A DNA stretch of 64,000 nucleotides from Clostridia bacterium (GCA_017463325.1 JAFTPK010000018.1:61033-125032), one strand, 5' to 3'. Shown: positions 53,373-61,163, counted from the stretch's first letter. Notes: generated from the letters alone by a model not told the origin. Translations and numbers: made by a program.

Positions 53373-54192
53373 AGAAACGCTCATTCCGAAAATCGGCGTC
53401 ATCACGGATATTCGTAAGGATACGCCAGACGTTAAGACCTTCCGTGTGGTGGGTACGGACGGTGCAAAACTGTTCGAGCATATGCCCGGGCAATGTGCTA
53501 TGGTATCCGTTCCCGGAGTGGGGGAATGTATGTTCTCTATCACTTCGTCGCCCACGAATAAAGAATACATGGAATTTTCTATTAAAAAATGCGGTTGCGT
53601 CACCGAGGTTTTGCATGCTTTGGAGGTAGGAGCGTACGTTACCGTTCGTGGGCCTTATGGCAGAAACTTCCCCGTAGAAGAAGATTTCAAGGGAAAAGAC
53701 CTGTTGTTCATTGCAGGCGGTATCGGCTTGGCACCGTTAAGAAGCGTTATCAACTACGTCCGTCATTACCGTGAAAATTACGGCAAGGTCGTAATCGTTT
53801 ACGGCGCAAGAAGTATGGACGATCTTGTGGATTTCGACGAGATCAAAACGGAGTGGATGAACGAGAAAAATTTTGAAGTTTATCTTACGATCGACCGTCC
53901 GCAGGAGGGTTGGGATGGACACGTTGGATTCGTACCTGCCTACGTTAAAGAGCTTGGCTTGGATCCGAATATGACGGCGGTGCTTTGCGGTCCTCCGATT
54001 ATGATCAAGTTTACGCTTGCGGGTCTTTTGGAGCTTGGCTTTGATAAATCCCGCGTATTCACGACGTTGGAACTTCGTATGAAATGCGGCGTTGGTAAAT
54101 GCGGTAGATGTAACGTTGGGGATAAGTTTGTTTGCAAGGACGGACCTGTTTTCCGTATGACCGAGCTTGACGAGCTTCCCGACGAATACTAA
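53365..54192 (+). CDS. FAD/NAD(P)H-binding reductase, FlxA/AsrB-like
   Basis: A 275-residue ferredoxin-NADP-reductase-fold protein. The FAD-binding barrel has MFSITSSPT and GPYGRNFPV, the NAD(P) domain has FIAGGIGLAPLRSVI and LCGPPIMIKF. A C-terminal [2Fe-2S] cluster is bound by Cys241, Cys246, Cys249 and Cys257. This matches FlxA, AsrB, sulfhydrogenase gamma and the PyrK-type subunits. In the cluster it is the expected entry point for NADH (or NADPH; the choice cannot be read with certainty). It is translationally coupled to the AsrA-like gene. Confidence 0.92.
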   Translation: MIEETLIPKIGVITDIRKDTPDVKTFRVVGTDGAKLFEHMPGQCAMVSVPGVGECMFSITSSPTNKEYMEFSIKKCGCVTEVLHALEVGAYVTVRGPYGRNFPVEEDFKGKDLLFIAGGIGLAPLRSVINYVRHYRENYGKVVIVYGARSMDDLVDFDEIKTEWMNEKNFEVYLTIDRPQEGWDGHVGFVPAYVKELGLDPNMTAVLCGPPIMIKFTLAGLLELGFDKSRVFTTLELRMKCGVGKCGRCNVGDKFVCKDGPVFRMTELDELPDEY

Positions 54193-54204
54193 GGAGAGAA
54201 AGAA

Positions 54205-54879
54205 ATGGAAAAAATGGTAAACGTATATCTTTTCGGTAAACGCTATCAAGTGCCGGAAAGCTTGACGATTATGAAAGCGATGGAATACGCGGGGTATCAG
54301 CTCGTACGCGGTTGCGGTTGCAGAAACGGTTTTTGCGGCGCTTGCGCAACGATCTATCGTATTCACGGCCAACAGGAATTAAAAACCTGCCTTGCTTGTC
54401 AGACGAAAGTGGAGGAGGGAATGTACGTGGCTACGCTTCCGTTCTTCCCGCTCGTAAAGCAGGTGTACGACATTGAAAAGATTAAGCCCACGCAGCAAAT
54501 TATGATGCAGCTTTATCCCGAGATTTATTCTTGTATCGGCTGTAACGCGTGCACGAAGAGCTGCACACAGGAGCTTAACGTAATGCAATATATTGCTTAC
54601 GCGCAGCGCGGCGAATACGAAAAGTGCGCGGAGGAGAGCTTTGACTGTGTTATGTGCGGCGTATGTTCTTCCCGTTGTCCCGCAGGAATTTCGCATCCGC
54701 AGGTGGCGGTGCTTGCCCGTCGTTTGACGGGGAAATATCTCGCCCCGCAGAGCCAACATTTAATCGACAGAGTCAACGAAATCGACGCTGGTTCTTGCGA
54801 AGCGGCAATCGAAGCGATCATGCAAAAGCCGCTTGACGAGATTAAAGAACTTTATAATCATAGGGATATCGAAAAGTAA
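54205..54879 (+). CDS. frdB: Soluble fumarate reductase iron-sulfur subunit (FrdB/TfrB-like)
   Basis: A 224-residue iron-sulfur protein. The N-terminal plant-type ferredoxin domain has cysteines in CGCRNGFCGAC and CLAC ([2Fe-2S], residues about 36-70). Two C-terminal cluster motifs follow: CIGCNACTKSC (about 112) and CVMCGVCSSRCP (about 150). This resembles the N-terminal half of methanogen TfrB; the C-terminal HdrB-like half of TfrB is a separate gene here (hdrB, 47736). No membrane anchor genes (frdC/D, sdhC) are present. It is 15 bases ahead of the flavoprotein gene and probably links HdrB/HdrC to FrdA. Confidence 0.9.
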   Translation: MEKMVNVYLFGKRYQVPESLTIMKAMEYAGYQLVRGCGCRNGFCGACATIYRIHGQQELKTCLACQTKVEEGMYVATLPFFPLVKQVYDIEKIKPTQQIMMQLYPEIYSCIGCNACTKSCTQELNVMQYIAYAQRGEYEKCAEESFDCVMCGVCSSRCPAGISHPQVAVLARRLTGKYLAPQSQHLIDRVNEIDAGSCEAAIEAIMQKPLDEIKELYNHRDIEK

Positions 54880-54893
54880 GGAGGTCACGCAAA

Positions 54894-56498
54894 ATGTATC
54901 AGTATACGGATGAACAGTTAGAATCCATGAAAAAAGTGGAGGCCTCCCGTCAGGAACGTTTTGGAAAAACGCTTGCGAGAATGAGTGCTGAGGAAAAGGA
55001 ACAGGTTCTTGCCTCTTTCCATCCCGATTATATCGACTCCGCTTATGAGGAACTCAAAGTAGGGCCGAATAAAGGAGGTAAGGTGCTGCACGAGCTGGCA
55101 GATCTTTTACAAGGTCGCTCACGCGTGCTTGACATGGAAATAGATCTTTCCAATCCCGACTATGACGTTGACGTTCTCGTAATCGGTGGCGGCGGCGCGG
55201 GTTCTTCTGCGGCAATTGAGGCTCATGAAAGAGGTGCAAACGTAATGATCGTCACCAAACTTCGTTTGGGTGACGCAAATACGGCAATGGCAGAAGGGGG
55301 TATCCAAGCGGCGGATAAGCCTAACGATAGCCCTGCACAGCATTATCTTGACGCTTTTGGCGGCGGACATTTTAAAAATAAGCCCGAGCTTTTGTATAAG
55401 CTTGTTACGAAAGCTCCCGAGGCAATTCTTTGGTTGAATAAATTAGGTGTTATGTTCGACAAGGAAGAGGACGGCACCATGGTAACGACGCACGGTGGCG
55501 GTACTTCAAGAAAGCGTATGCACGCTTGCCGCGACTATTCGGGGTCGGAGATCATGAGAACGCTTCGCGACGAGGTCTTTAACCGCAAAATTACCGTCGT
55601 TGATTTCACTTCCGCAATCGAACTTATTAAGGACACCGAGGGTAAAGCAGCGGGCGCCGTTCTTATGAACATGGAAACGAAAGAAATTCTTGTGGCTCGC
55701 GCAAAAACAGTTGTTATTGCGACGGGAGGTGCGGGGAGATTGCATTATCAAGGTTTCCCTACCTCCAACCACTACGGCGCAACGGCTGACGGGCTTGTGC
55801 TCGGGTATAGAGCAGGTGCGAAACTTTTATATCCCGAAACCTTGCAGTATCACCCTACGGGGGCGGCAGAGCCTACGCAGATCTACGGTGCGCTTGTCAC
55901 CGAAAAAGTACGTTCGCTTGGCGCGCAGCTCGTCAATAAAGACGGGGAAGCGTTTATGAACCCGCTTGAAACGCGTGACGTTACGGCGTCGTCGATTATT
56001 CGCGAATGTAAAGAGCGCGGCAATGGAATCAAGACGACGGACGGGGAAGGGGTATGGCTCGACACGCCGCTGATTGAAATGATCGGCGGAGAAGGGACGA
56101 TTGAAAAGCGTATTCCCGCCATGCTTCGTATGTTCGGGAAGTATGGGATCGACATTCGTAAGGAACCGATTCTCGTATATCCTACGCTGCATTACCAAAA
56201 CGGCGGGTTGGACATTGCTTCGGACGGCATGACGAGTGTGGAAAACTTGTATGTTGCAGGTGAGGCAGTCGGCGGTATTCACGGCACGAACCGTTTGATG
56301 GGGAACTCTCTTCTTGATATTATCGTATTCGGTAGAAATGCAGGTCAGAGCGCGGGCGAAAAGTATAAGACTGTTGAAGTGAAAGAACTTACGCTTTCGC
56401 ACGTACAGTCATTCCAGAAAGAGCTTGAAGACGCAGGGATCGCTTCTAACATGCCTTCGCCTCGACTTCTTCCCGATTATAGAAGAAAGGATAATTAA
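54894..56498 (+). CDS. frdA: Soluble fumarate reductase flavoprotein subunit (FrdA/TfrA-like)
   Basis: A 534-residue flavoprotein. A helical N-terminal extension of about 90 residues is followed by the FAD site VIGGGGAGSSAA (97-108). Substrate and catalytic regions are QYHPTG, the proton-relay arginine in TEKVRSLG, LHYQNGG and GIHGTNRLMGNSLLD. The histidine that binds FAD covalently in membrane fumarate reductases (SHT) is Asn129 here (ANTAMAEGG), so FAD should be non-covalent, as reported for methanogen TfrA. Lacking membrane partners, the enzyme should be cytoplasmic and driven by the Hdr/Flx proteins. Fumarate is the most likely acceptor, given fumC in the same operon. Confidence 0.92.
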   Translation: MYQYTDEQLESMKKVEASRQERFGKTLARMSAEEKEQVLASFHPDYIDSAYEELKVGPNKGGKVLHELADLLQGRSRVLDMEIDLSNPDYDVDVLVIGGGGAGSSAAIEAHERGANVMIVTKLRLGDANTAMAEGGIQAADKPNDSPAQHYLDAFGGGHFKNKPELLYKLVTKAPEAILWLNKLGVMFDKEEDGTMVTTHGGGTSRKRMHACRDYSGSEIMRTLRDEVFNRKITVVDFTSAIELIKDTEGKAAGAVLMNMETKEILVARAKTVVIATGGAGRLHYQGFPTSNHYGATADGLVLGYRAGAKLLYPETLQYHPTGAAEPTQIYGALVTEKVRSLGAQLVNKDGEAFMNPLETRDVTASSIIRECKERGNGIKTTDGEGVWLDTPLIEMIGGEGTIEKRIPAMLRMFGKYGIDIRKEPILVYPTLHYQNGGLDIASDGMTSVENLYVAGEAVGGIHGTNRLMGNSLLDIIVFGRNAGQSAGEKYKTVEVKELTLSHVQSFQKELEDAGIASNMPSPRLLPDYRRKDN

Positions 56499-56511
56499 AT
56501 AAATAATACAA

Positions 56512-56548
56512 ACAAAACGCATAAGGGTACGCTTTGTGCGTTTTTGTA
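56512..56548 (+). terminator. Hairpin between frdA and the transporter gene
   Basis: AAAACGCATAAG pairs imperfectly with CTTTGTGCGTTTT and is followed by TTTTT-like sequence. It probably acts as partial terminator, giving less transporter than reductase. Confidence 0.65.
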
Positions 56549-56566
56549 TGCGAAATAGGAGTAATT

Positions 56567-57844
56567 ATGGAATATTTAGGATTGACAGTCAGTTCACTTT
56601 TAACGACGCTGTTCATTGCGTTCGTAATAGTTGCCCTCGGCTTTTTGTTGGGGGGGATTAAAGTAAAGGGTATTTCACTCGGTACGGCAGGGGTATTGCT
56701 CGTCGCAATCGTTTTTGGCGTTATCTTTTCTTTTGTGCCCGAAATAAAGATCGGTGATACGACGATCACTCTTTGGAGTACATCACAGTCGTTTACTGCC
56801 ATTACGGCAGGCAACGACGGTATGCAAACAGTTACTTTAAAAACAGCGTCCGTAGAAAGTATTTTCAGTACCATTTCTAATTTGGGTACGGTGATGTTCG
56901 TTACGGCAGTCGGCTTAATTGCAGGGCCTAAATTCTTCCGTTCGTTTAATAAGAGCATGATGTCGTACGTAATCATGGGTGCGAGCGTCGTTCTCGCTGG
57001 CGTTTTGATTACCGTTGTTCTTGCGGCAATCGACTCGAATATGAGTATTGCTATGGCGACGGGGCTTTTGTCCGGTTCTCTTACGTCAACGCCGGCGTTT
57101 GGTGCGGCTAAGGAGTCTGCGGGCGAGCTTGCGGGCGAGGTCACAGCAGGCTACGGAATCGGCTACTTATACGGGGTACTGGGCGTCGTGCTGTTCGTAC
57201 AACTGATGCCGAAGCTTTTAAAAGTGGATGTTGCCAAAGAAAGAGAAAGCTTTGTTGCGGCGAACACGATTCAAATCAAAGAGGACGGCAAAAAGCGTGT
57301 TCAAATTGACGAATTCGGGTTCTTCCCTTTTTTCGTGACAATCGTTTTCGGGCTTTTGATCGGTGCGATTAAGGTGCCTATCGGTGGCGGTAATTATTTT
57401 AGCTTTGGGTCTAGCGGCGGTACGCTGATTGCAGGCTTGATTATCGGGCATTTCGGAAAATTAGGCGGCTTGGATATGAAAGTTTCCAAACAGACGCTCA
57501 ACTTCTTCCGCGAACTCGGCTTGGTGCTTTTCCTGGTCGGTGCGGGGGTTCCCGGCGGCGTTAAGTTTATTTCGGCGTTCAACTGGATCTATATCGTCTA
57601 CGGTATTATCATGGCGACCATTCCCATGGTGCTTGGCTTTATCCTCGGGAAATTTGTGTTTAAGCTTTCTATCTTTAATAACCTCGGTTCAATTACGGGC
57701 GGTATGACCTCTACACCTGCGCTCGGTTCACTTATTTCCGTAGCGGGTACGGACGACGTTGCGTCTGCGTACGCGGCAACCTATCCGTTCGCGCTTGTGC
57801 TGATCGTGGTTTCGTGCAATCTGCTCGTTCTATTGCCCTTCTAA
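56567..57844 (+). CDS. Aspartate:alanine exchanger (AAE) family transporter, possible succinate exporter
   Basis: A 425-residue membrane protein with about ten helices in two repeats. Each repeat contains the family motif: SGSLTSTPAFGAAKE (first half) and TGGMTSTPALGSLIS (second half). This is the YidE/AspT-type build. One family member, SucE of Corynebacterium glutamicum, exports succinate. Its position at the end of the fumarate reductase operon makes dicarboxylate exchange or succinate release the best guess. The ATG at 56567 after TAGGAG is chosen over an in-frame ATG inside the hairpin region. The regulatory TrkA_C domains of larger relatives are absent. Confidence 0.8.
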   Translation: MEYLGLTVSSLLTTLFIAFVIVALGFLLGGIKVKGISLGTAGVLLVAIVFGVIFSFVPEIKIGDTTITLWSTSQSFTAITAGNDGMQTVTLKTASVESIFSTISNLGTVMFVTAVGLIAGPKFFRSFNKSMMSYVIMGASVVLAGVLITVVLAAIDSNMSIAMATGLLSGSLTSTPAFGAAKESAGELAGEVTAGYGIGYLYGVLGVVLFVQLMPKLLKVDVAKERESFVAANTIQIKEDGKKRVQIDEFGFFPFFVTIVFGLLIGAIKVPIGGGNYFSFGSSGGTLIAGLIIGHFGKLGGLDMKVSKQTLNFFRELGLVLFLVGAGVPGGVKFISAFNWIYIVYGIIMATIPMVLGFILGKFVFKLSIFNNLGSITGGMTSTPALGSLISVAGTDDVASAYAATYPFALVLIVVSCNLLVLLPF

Positions 57845-57853
57845 GGGAATAAA

Positions 57854-57898
57854 AAAAGCCCCCTTGAAAACATTTTCGTTTTCAAGGGGATCATTTTT
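57854..57898. terminator. Bidirectional terminator between transporter and minus-strand cluster
   Basis: A perfect 12-bp stem CCCCTTGAAAAC / GTTTTCAAGGGG with ATTTTC loop; A-run on the left, T-run on the right. Confidence 0.9.
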
Positions 57899-57904
57899 AT
57901 GTGA

Positions 57905-58075
57905 CTAGGGAAGATTGACGATCGGTAGATCAATATCGTCTGAGGAACCGTTTTGAGAGGGGGACGAGCCGTTTATCGAGTTTCCTCCCGTGGAGGAATT
58001 CGAGGTTTCGTTTCCGCAAGCAGAAAGGCCGAATAGAAGAGTGAAACAAAGCAACAATAAAAGAAATTTTTTCAT
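57905..58075 (-). CDS. Tiny Ser/Asn/Gly-rich lipoprotein
   Basis: A 56-residue precursor. KKFLLLLLCFTLLFGLSAC is a clear lipoprotein signal (lipobox LSAC). The mature part is only about 37 residues, rich in Ser, Asn and Gly, and ends DDIDLPIVNLP. A GTG at 58090 offers a start five codons earlier, overlapping the 47-residue peptide gene. The ATG at 58075 is chosen, though neither has a strong ribosome site. It looks like the third gene of a minus-strand group with a secreted protein and the 47-residue peptide. Function unknown; the mature part may be just a tether. Confidence 0.65.
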   Translation of the reverse strand: MKKFLLLLLCFTLLFGLSACGNETSNSSTGGNSINGSSPSQNGSSDDIDLPIVNLP

Positions 58076-58083
58076 GGCTCTAT

Positions 58084-58227
58084 TCACCACGTGACGAAAC
58101 TCGTTTCGAGGGCAGAGAAAGCGTTTTTACTGCCATCCGTCGGGCCGTTAAAGATGCTGCTTGTAAGAATATCTGCATTTGTGAAAGAATGGATTAAAAG
58201 AATAGGCTGATTGTAAATTTTCTTCAT
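58084..58227 (-). CDS. 47-residue peptide gene, possible exported-peptide or RiPP-like precursor
   Basis: This small gene has a strong ribosome site (AAAGGAG) nine bases before its ATG at 58227 and encodes 47 residues. It begins MKKIYNQPILLIHSF, continues with TNADILTSSIF and ends SFVTW. There is no hydrophobic signal. The layout (basic start, Tyr-x-x-Pro, a hydrophobic run, then D-I-L-T-S-S) resembles short peptides I have seen next to secreted repeat proteins in gut Clostridia, but I cannot name a family. It lies 14 bases after the secreted-protein gene and overlaps the possible GTG start of the lipoprotein. Confidence 0.6.
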   Translation of the reverse strand: MKKIYNQPILLIHSFTNADILTSSIFNGPTDGSKNAFSALETSFVTW

Positions 58228-58241
58228 TTTCGTATTCTCCT

Positions 58242-59252
58242 TTATCCTACGTAAGCGGTTGCCGCAACGCCGTAATTATATACGGTGTACGCCAAATCTT
58301 TTTCTTCTTGCGTATTATTTTTTGTGTTGTAGATCGTATATAAATAATCGTTCAAACAAACGGAAACGCGTTGCTTTACGTTATTGATAGTCAAGGTCAC
58401 GTTTCTGGATGAGGAATATTCGGTGGGTTTAAGGGTGAAGACTTCTGCACGATATAAAGCACCGTCGGCATAATCTTGGTAGTACTTCAATTCTAATATT
58501 GATTTAGAGGTTTTAACGGTTAATGATTCAAGGTCGCCGTTGGCAACGTAAACTGTTAAGTAAGGGGTGATTACTCGGTCAAACCAAACGCCCATTCCAA
58601 AAATTTGCGTGCCTTTTGCAGGGTTATCTTCGTCGTTGTATATTTCGTTAGTGGTGTTATCCGAATGTACGGGAGAAACGAATTTAGCGTCGATCGTAAG
58701 GTCGTTTGTGATGGTATTCGACATTCCAAGATAAGCTTGGGAGGCTGCGCCATAGGATAAAATAGAGTAGACGAGGGTTTTTAAAGTAGAGGAGGCGCCC
58801 GGCAGTAAGGATAATAAATAAGCTTTTACGCTGTAACCGTCGTAGGTGTCGAGAAGTTTTGTTGCTTTTGTGCTTTCATTAAGAAGAACAAGCTCGGCTT
58901 TAATATTCTCTGCTAACAGTTGCGGAGCAATTTCGTTTAAAGTGAAAACGTATTTTTGAGTAGTTGTTTCTTGAATGCCGTTTACCGTCGTAGTATAGGG
59001 ATTTCCGTTTGTGTCGTTCATGGTAAAATTCATAGCAAGAGTGGTGCCGTTTTCGATTACGCTATCCGCGACTTCCGCGTAATAATTCATACCAAGACTT
59101 TCTTTAAGTACCATATTTGCTTGGGTAATCATTGCGCTATCTTCCGCAAAAGTGATTTTGGTTGCGCTTGCAATGTGGCTTATGCATAAGCCGAACGAGA
59201 TGGCTAAAAGCGTGCTTAATGCGAGCAACCGGTGTAAAAAGGGTTTTCTCAT
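58242..59252 (-). CDS. Secreted protein with alanine/tyrosine-type repeats
   Basis: A 336-residue protein with a Sec signal peptide (LHRLLALSTLLAISFGLCISHIASA). The mature part has two related segments: residues about 145-180 with VYSILSYGAASQAYLG, and the C-terminus with AYTVYNYGVAATAYVG. Such YGxAAxxYxG endings are frequent in large surface proteins of gut Clostridia. Between them lies a beta-rich domain. There is no lipobox, LPXTG or catalytic motif. The promoter TTGAAT-17-TATAAT and AAAGGAGC precede the ATG at 59252. It heads the three-gene minus-strand group. Function unknown, likely surface or extracellular. Confidence 0.75.
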   Translation of the reverse strand: MRKPFLHRLLALSTLLAISFGLCISHIASATKITFAEDSAMITQANMVLKESLGMNYYAEVADSVIENGTTLAMNFTMNDTNGNPYTTTVNGIQETTTQKYVFTLNEIAPQLLAENIKAELVLLNESTKATKLLDTYDGYSVKAYLLSLLPGASSTLKTLVYSILSYGAASQAYLGMSNTITNDLTIDAKFVSPVHSDNTTNEIYNDEDNPAKGTQIFGMGVWFDRVITPYLTVYVANGDLESLTVKTSKSILELKYYQDYADGALYRAEVFTLKPTEYSSSRNVTLTINNVKQRVSVCLNDYLYTIYNTKNNTQEEKDLAYTVYNYGVAATAYVG

Positions 59253-59282
59253 AAGTAGCTCCTTTGTAAAATAGATATTTCA

Positions 59283-59311
59283 ATTATAACCTTAAACGAA
59301 AAATTATTCAA
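59283..59311 (-). promoter_or_regulatory. Promoter of the secreted-protein group
   Basis: On the minus strand, TTGAAT (59311-59306), 17 bp, TATAAT (59288-59283), about 24 bases before transcription reaches the ATG. Confidence 0.8.
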
Positions 59312-59370
59312 GCAATTAACGTTAAAGAAAAGAAAGTTTTTTAAATTTTTATAAAAAAGGTAAAAAAGAG

Positions 59371-59399
59371 TTGCAATTTTCAAATGAATAGTATATAAT
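59371..59399 (+). promoter_or_regulatory. Promoter of tRNA-Ser
   Basis: TTGCAA (59371-59376), 17 bp, TATAAT (59394-59399); +1 is about ten bases before the tRNA. Confidence 0.8.
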
Positions 59400-59415
59400 A
59401 AATAAGCTATTTTTT

Positions 59416-59505
59416 GCAGAGATGGCGGAGCGGCTGAACGCGCACGATTCGAAATCGTGTTATGCAGGAATGTATACAAGGGTTCAAATCCCTTTCTCTG
59501 CGCCA
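59416..59505 (+). tRNA. tRNA-Ser (anticodon CGA)
   Basis: A class II tRNA with long variable arm and encoded CCA. Acceptor GCAGAGA/TCTCTGC, anticodon stem CACGA/TCGTG with loop TTCGAAA (anticodon CGA), variable-arm region TTATGCAGGAATGTATA, T arm GGGTTCAAATCCC. Confidence 0.95.
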
Positions 59506-59541
59506 CAAACAGGGGATAGGTTTACGCCTATCCCCTGTTTG
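59506..59541 (+). terminator. Terminator hairpin directly behind tRNA-Ser
   Basis: A perfect 15-bp stem (59506-59520 with 59527-59541; core CAGGGGATAGG / CCTATCCCCTG) with TTTACG loop, touching the CCA end. The T-run is weak. From here to 59675 I see nothing else of note. Confidence 0.75.
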
Positions 59542-59675
59542 CATTTAAGGATATTGAGAGTGATTTGGGGTGGAGCCGTGAGCGAAGGTAAGCGTTTTGC
59601 TGTTCTCATTTCTTTTTTTAAAAGGGTCGCTATATGACTGTTTTGTAAAAAGCTGGAAAAGGTTCTGCGCTTTTA

Positions 59676-59704
59676 TTGATTTTTGCGTTTAAATATGCTA
59701 TAAT
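59676..59704 (+). promoter_or_regulatory. Promoter of the TIGR04076-type gene (near-leaderless)
   Basis: TTGATT (59676-59681), 17 bp, TATAAT (59699-59704). The expected +1 is at 59711, two bases before the ATG. Confidence 0.7.
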
Positions 59705-59712
59705 AGTACCAT

Positions 59713-60021
59713 ATGAAACAAGTAAAAATTACCGTTATGAAAATGGTCAGACACGACGATCTGATCGAGCAATATGAAAACCCGATTGAGCACGCGTGCG
59801 ATTTGGCACTTGGGCAAACCTTTATTTCGTTTCATGGGGAAAGGCCGCAAGGGCTTTGCGATAGCGCGTGGGAAAGCATGAAAACGTTCGTGGGCGAACT
59901 GGCAAGAGGCGGCGGGAATTTTTACGACGGTTGGATGAAGAATCCTTTTTCGGCCATGATTTCATGTAACGACGGCTTTCGCCCTGTAAGTTTTCTTTTA
60001 GAAACTTTGAAGGAAATGTAA
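59713..60021 (+). CDS. TIGR04076-type small protein
   Basis: A 102-residue soluble protein that matches my recall of the TIGR04076 family: KVKITVMKMV-like start (VKITVMK), CDLALGQTF, RPQGLCDSAWESMKTFV, and a C-terminal CNDGFRPVSFLLETL. Family members are found in many anaerobes and have no established function. Conserved cysteines are in HACD, GLCDSAW and SCNDG, so metal binding is possible. No ribosome site precedes the ATG, and the promoter predicts a two-base leader. A strong terminator follows. Confidence 0.8.
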   Translation: MKQVKITVMKMVRHDDLIEQYENPIEHACDLALGQTFISFHGERPQGLCDSAWESMKTFVGELARGGGNFYDGWMKNPFSAMISCNDGFRPVSFLLETLKEM

Positions 60022-60051
60022 AAATAAAAATGTCTTGACATTCATTATGCC

Positions 60052-60108
60052 AAGCAAGAAAAATCATCCACCCGAATATCGGGTGGATGATTTTTCTTGC
60101 TTTTTTCT
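60052..60108. terminator. Very long perfect terminator hairpin
   Basis: A perfect 23-bp stem (60052-60074 with 60080-60102; core CATCCACCCG / CGGGTGGATG), AATAT loop, A-rich and T-rich flanks. It works in both directions. Between 60109 and 60233 the sequence is AT-rich with no feature I can support. Confidence 0.9.
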
Positions 60109-60233
60109 ATTGGAATATGTTCCTAATACGCTTGAACTTGAGCTAAATAATACTGAAAAAAATAAATAAATATATATATGGCATTGTTTAAAGGTCCTTT
60201 TTGTTATATTTTTTTGAAATCTCGATTTTATAT

Positions 60234-61031
60234 TTAAGGTTTGAGTATCTCTGGGGTATATATTTTATTATCCGTCAACAATTTTAATTGAAACTCGTTA
60301 GGAGTGTAACCTGTTTCCCTTTTAAAAACCCTACAAAAATAGGCGTGGTCATCAAAGCCGCAAGTTGCGGCGATTTCGTTGATGCGGAGATAGCCGTCCT
60401 CTTTTTTCGATAACAATTGTTTGGCTAGCATTAAGCGTTTTTGTAATAAAAATTTAGATGGGCTAATTCGGTGTTCTTTGATGAAGAGTTTACGGATGTA
60501 TTCCTTACTGAATGGTACTAATTTGTAAGCTTCGTCTAAATCAAAATTGGATTCAGTATAGTGATTTATGATTTCATGAACAATTATTTGGGTGATATTG
60601 TGAGCTGTGGATTGTTGAATGAGTTCGTTTAAAAAGGCTTCAATTGAAGTAGTGAAAGCAAGGCTGATAGGGTGTTCTATTGGAAATTGGTGAAAATACC
60701 GATAAGCTAACTTCAAAATTGTGTAAAAATCTTTAAGAGAATCGGAAGCGGGTATTAAAATAGGAGCCTGAATGGGGGGATTCCAGTCTTCTATTGTGAA
60801 ATGAATATTCTTAAATCCTATAGAAGAATTATTGATATGACTCAAATAGGGAGGGATGCAAATCATTTCCCCTTTTTTATATTCAATAATATGTTTGTCC
60901 TCCGTTTCGATTGTCCCCACGCCCTCCGTGACGTAAATAATTTCCCAATAATTATGTTTATGTGATTTTACGGTGAAAGTTTTTAAGTGCTTTTCGATGT
61001 AATTAATAACTGCCATAATACGTGCCTCCAT
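60234..61031 (-). CDS. AraC-family regulator of the uronate (kdu) unit
   Basis: A 265-residue regulator. The N-terminal cupin (about 15-110) has HNYWEIIYVTEGVGTIE and MICIPPYLSH. The C-terminal domain has two HTHs, ending INEIAATCGFDDHAYFCRVFKRETGYTPNEF. It is divergent from the KduI-type gene, with a good promoter (61073-61101) and GGAGG ribosome site of its own. Direct repeats of GTCCAA 21 bp apart next to the kdu promoter are the likely binding sites. Sensing of a ketouronate or its precursor is inferred from the target genes. Confidence 0.9.
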   Translation of the reverse strand: MEARIMAVINYIEKHLKTFTVKSHKHNYWEIIYVTEGVGTIETEDKHIIEYKKGEMICIPPYLSHINNSSIGFKNIHFTIEDWNPPIQAPILIPASDSLKDFYTILKLAYRYFHQFPIEHPISLAFTTSIEAFLNELIQQSTAHNITQIIVHEIINHYTESNFDLDEAYKLVPFSKEYIRKLFIKEHRISPSKFLLQKRLMLAKQLLSKKEDGYLRINEIAATCGFDDHAYFCRVFKRETGYTPNEFQLKLLTDNKIYTPEILKP

Positions 61032-61072
61032 AGTTTAGAACAACTTTTCATTTATAACTGTTATTAGATTGT

Positions 61073-61101
61073 ATTATAGCAAAAATATGTAAAACAGGCA
61101 A
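61073..61101 (-). promoter_or_regulatory. Promoter of the kdu AraC regulator
   Basis: On the minus strand, TTGCCT (61101-61096), 17 bp, TATAAT (61078-61073). Confidence 0.75.
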
Positions 61102-61126
61102 ATGTTTTTGTATTAAAATCTAAAAA

Positions 61127-61153
61127 GTCCAAGATATTCTCTAAATCGTCCAA
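61127..61153 (+). promoter_or_regulatory. Direct-repeat operator for the AraC regulator
   Basis: GTCCAA occurs at 61127-61132 and again at 61148-61153, a 21-bp period (two helical turns), which is the usual arrangement for AraC-type half-sites. The downstream copy ends 10 bp before the -35 of the kdu promoter, an activator position. Confidence 0.6.
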
Positions 61154-61163
61154 TAAAATACGA

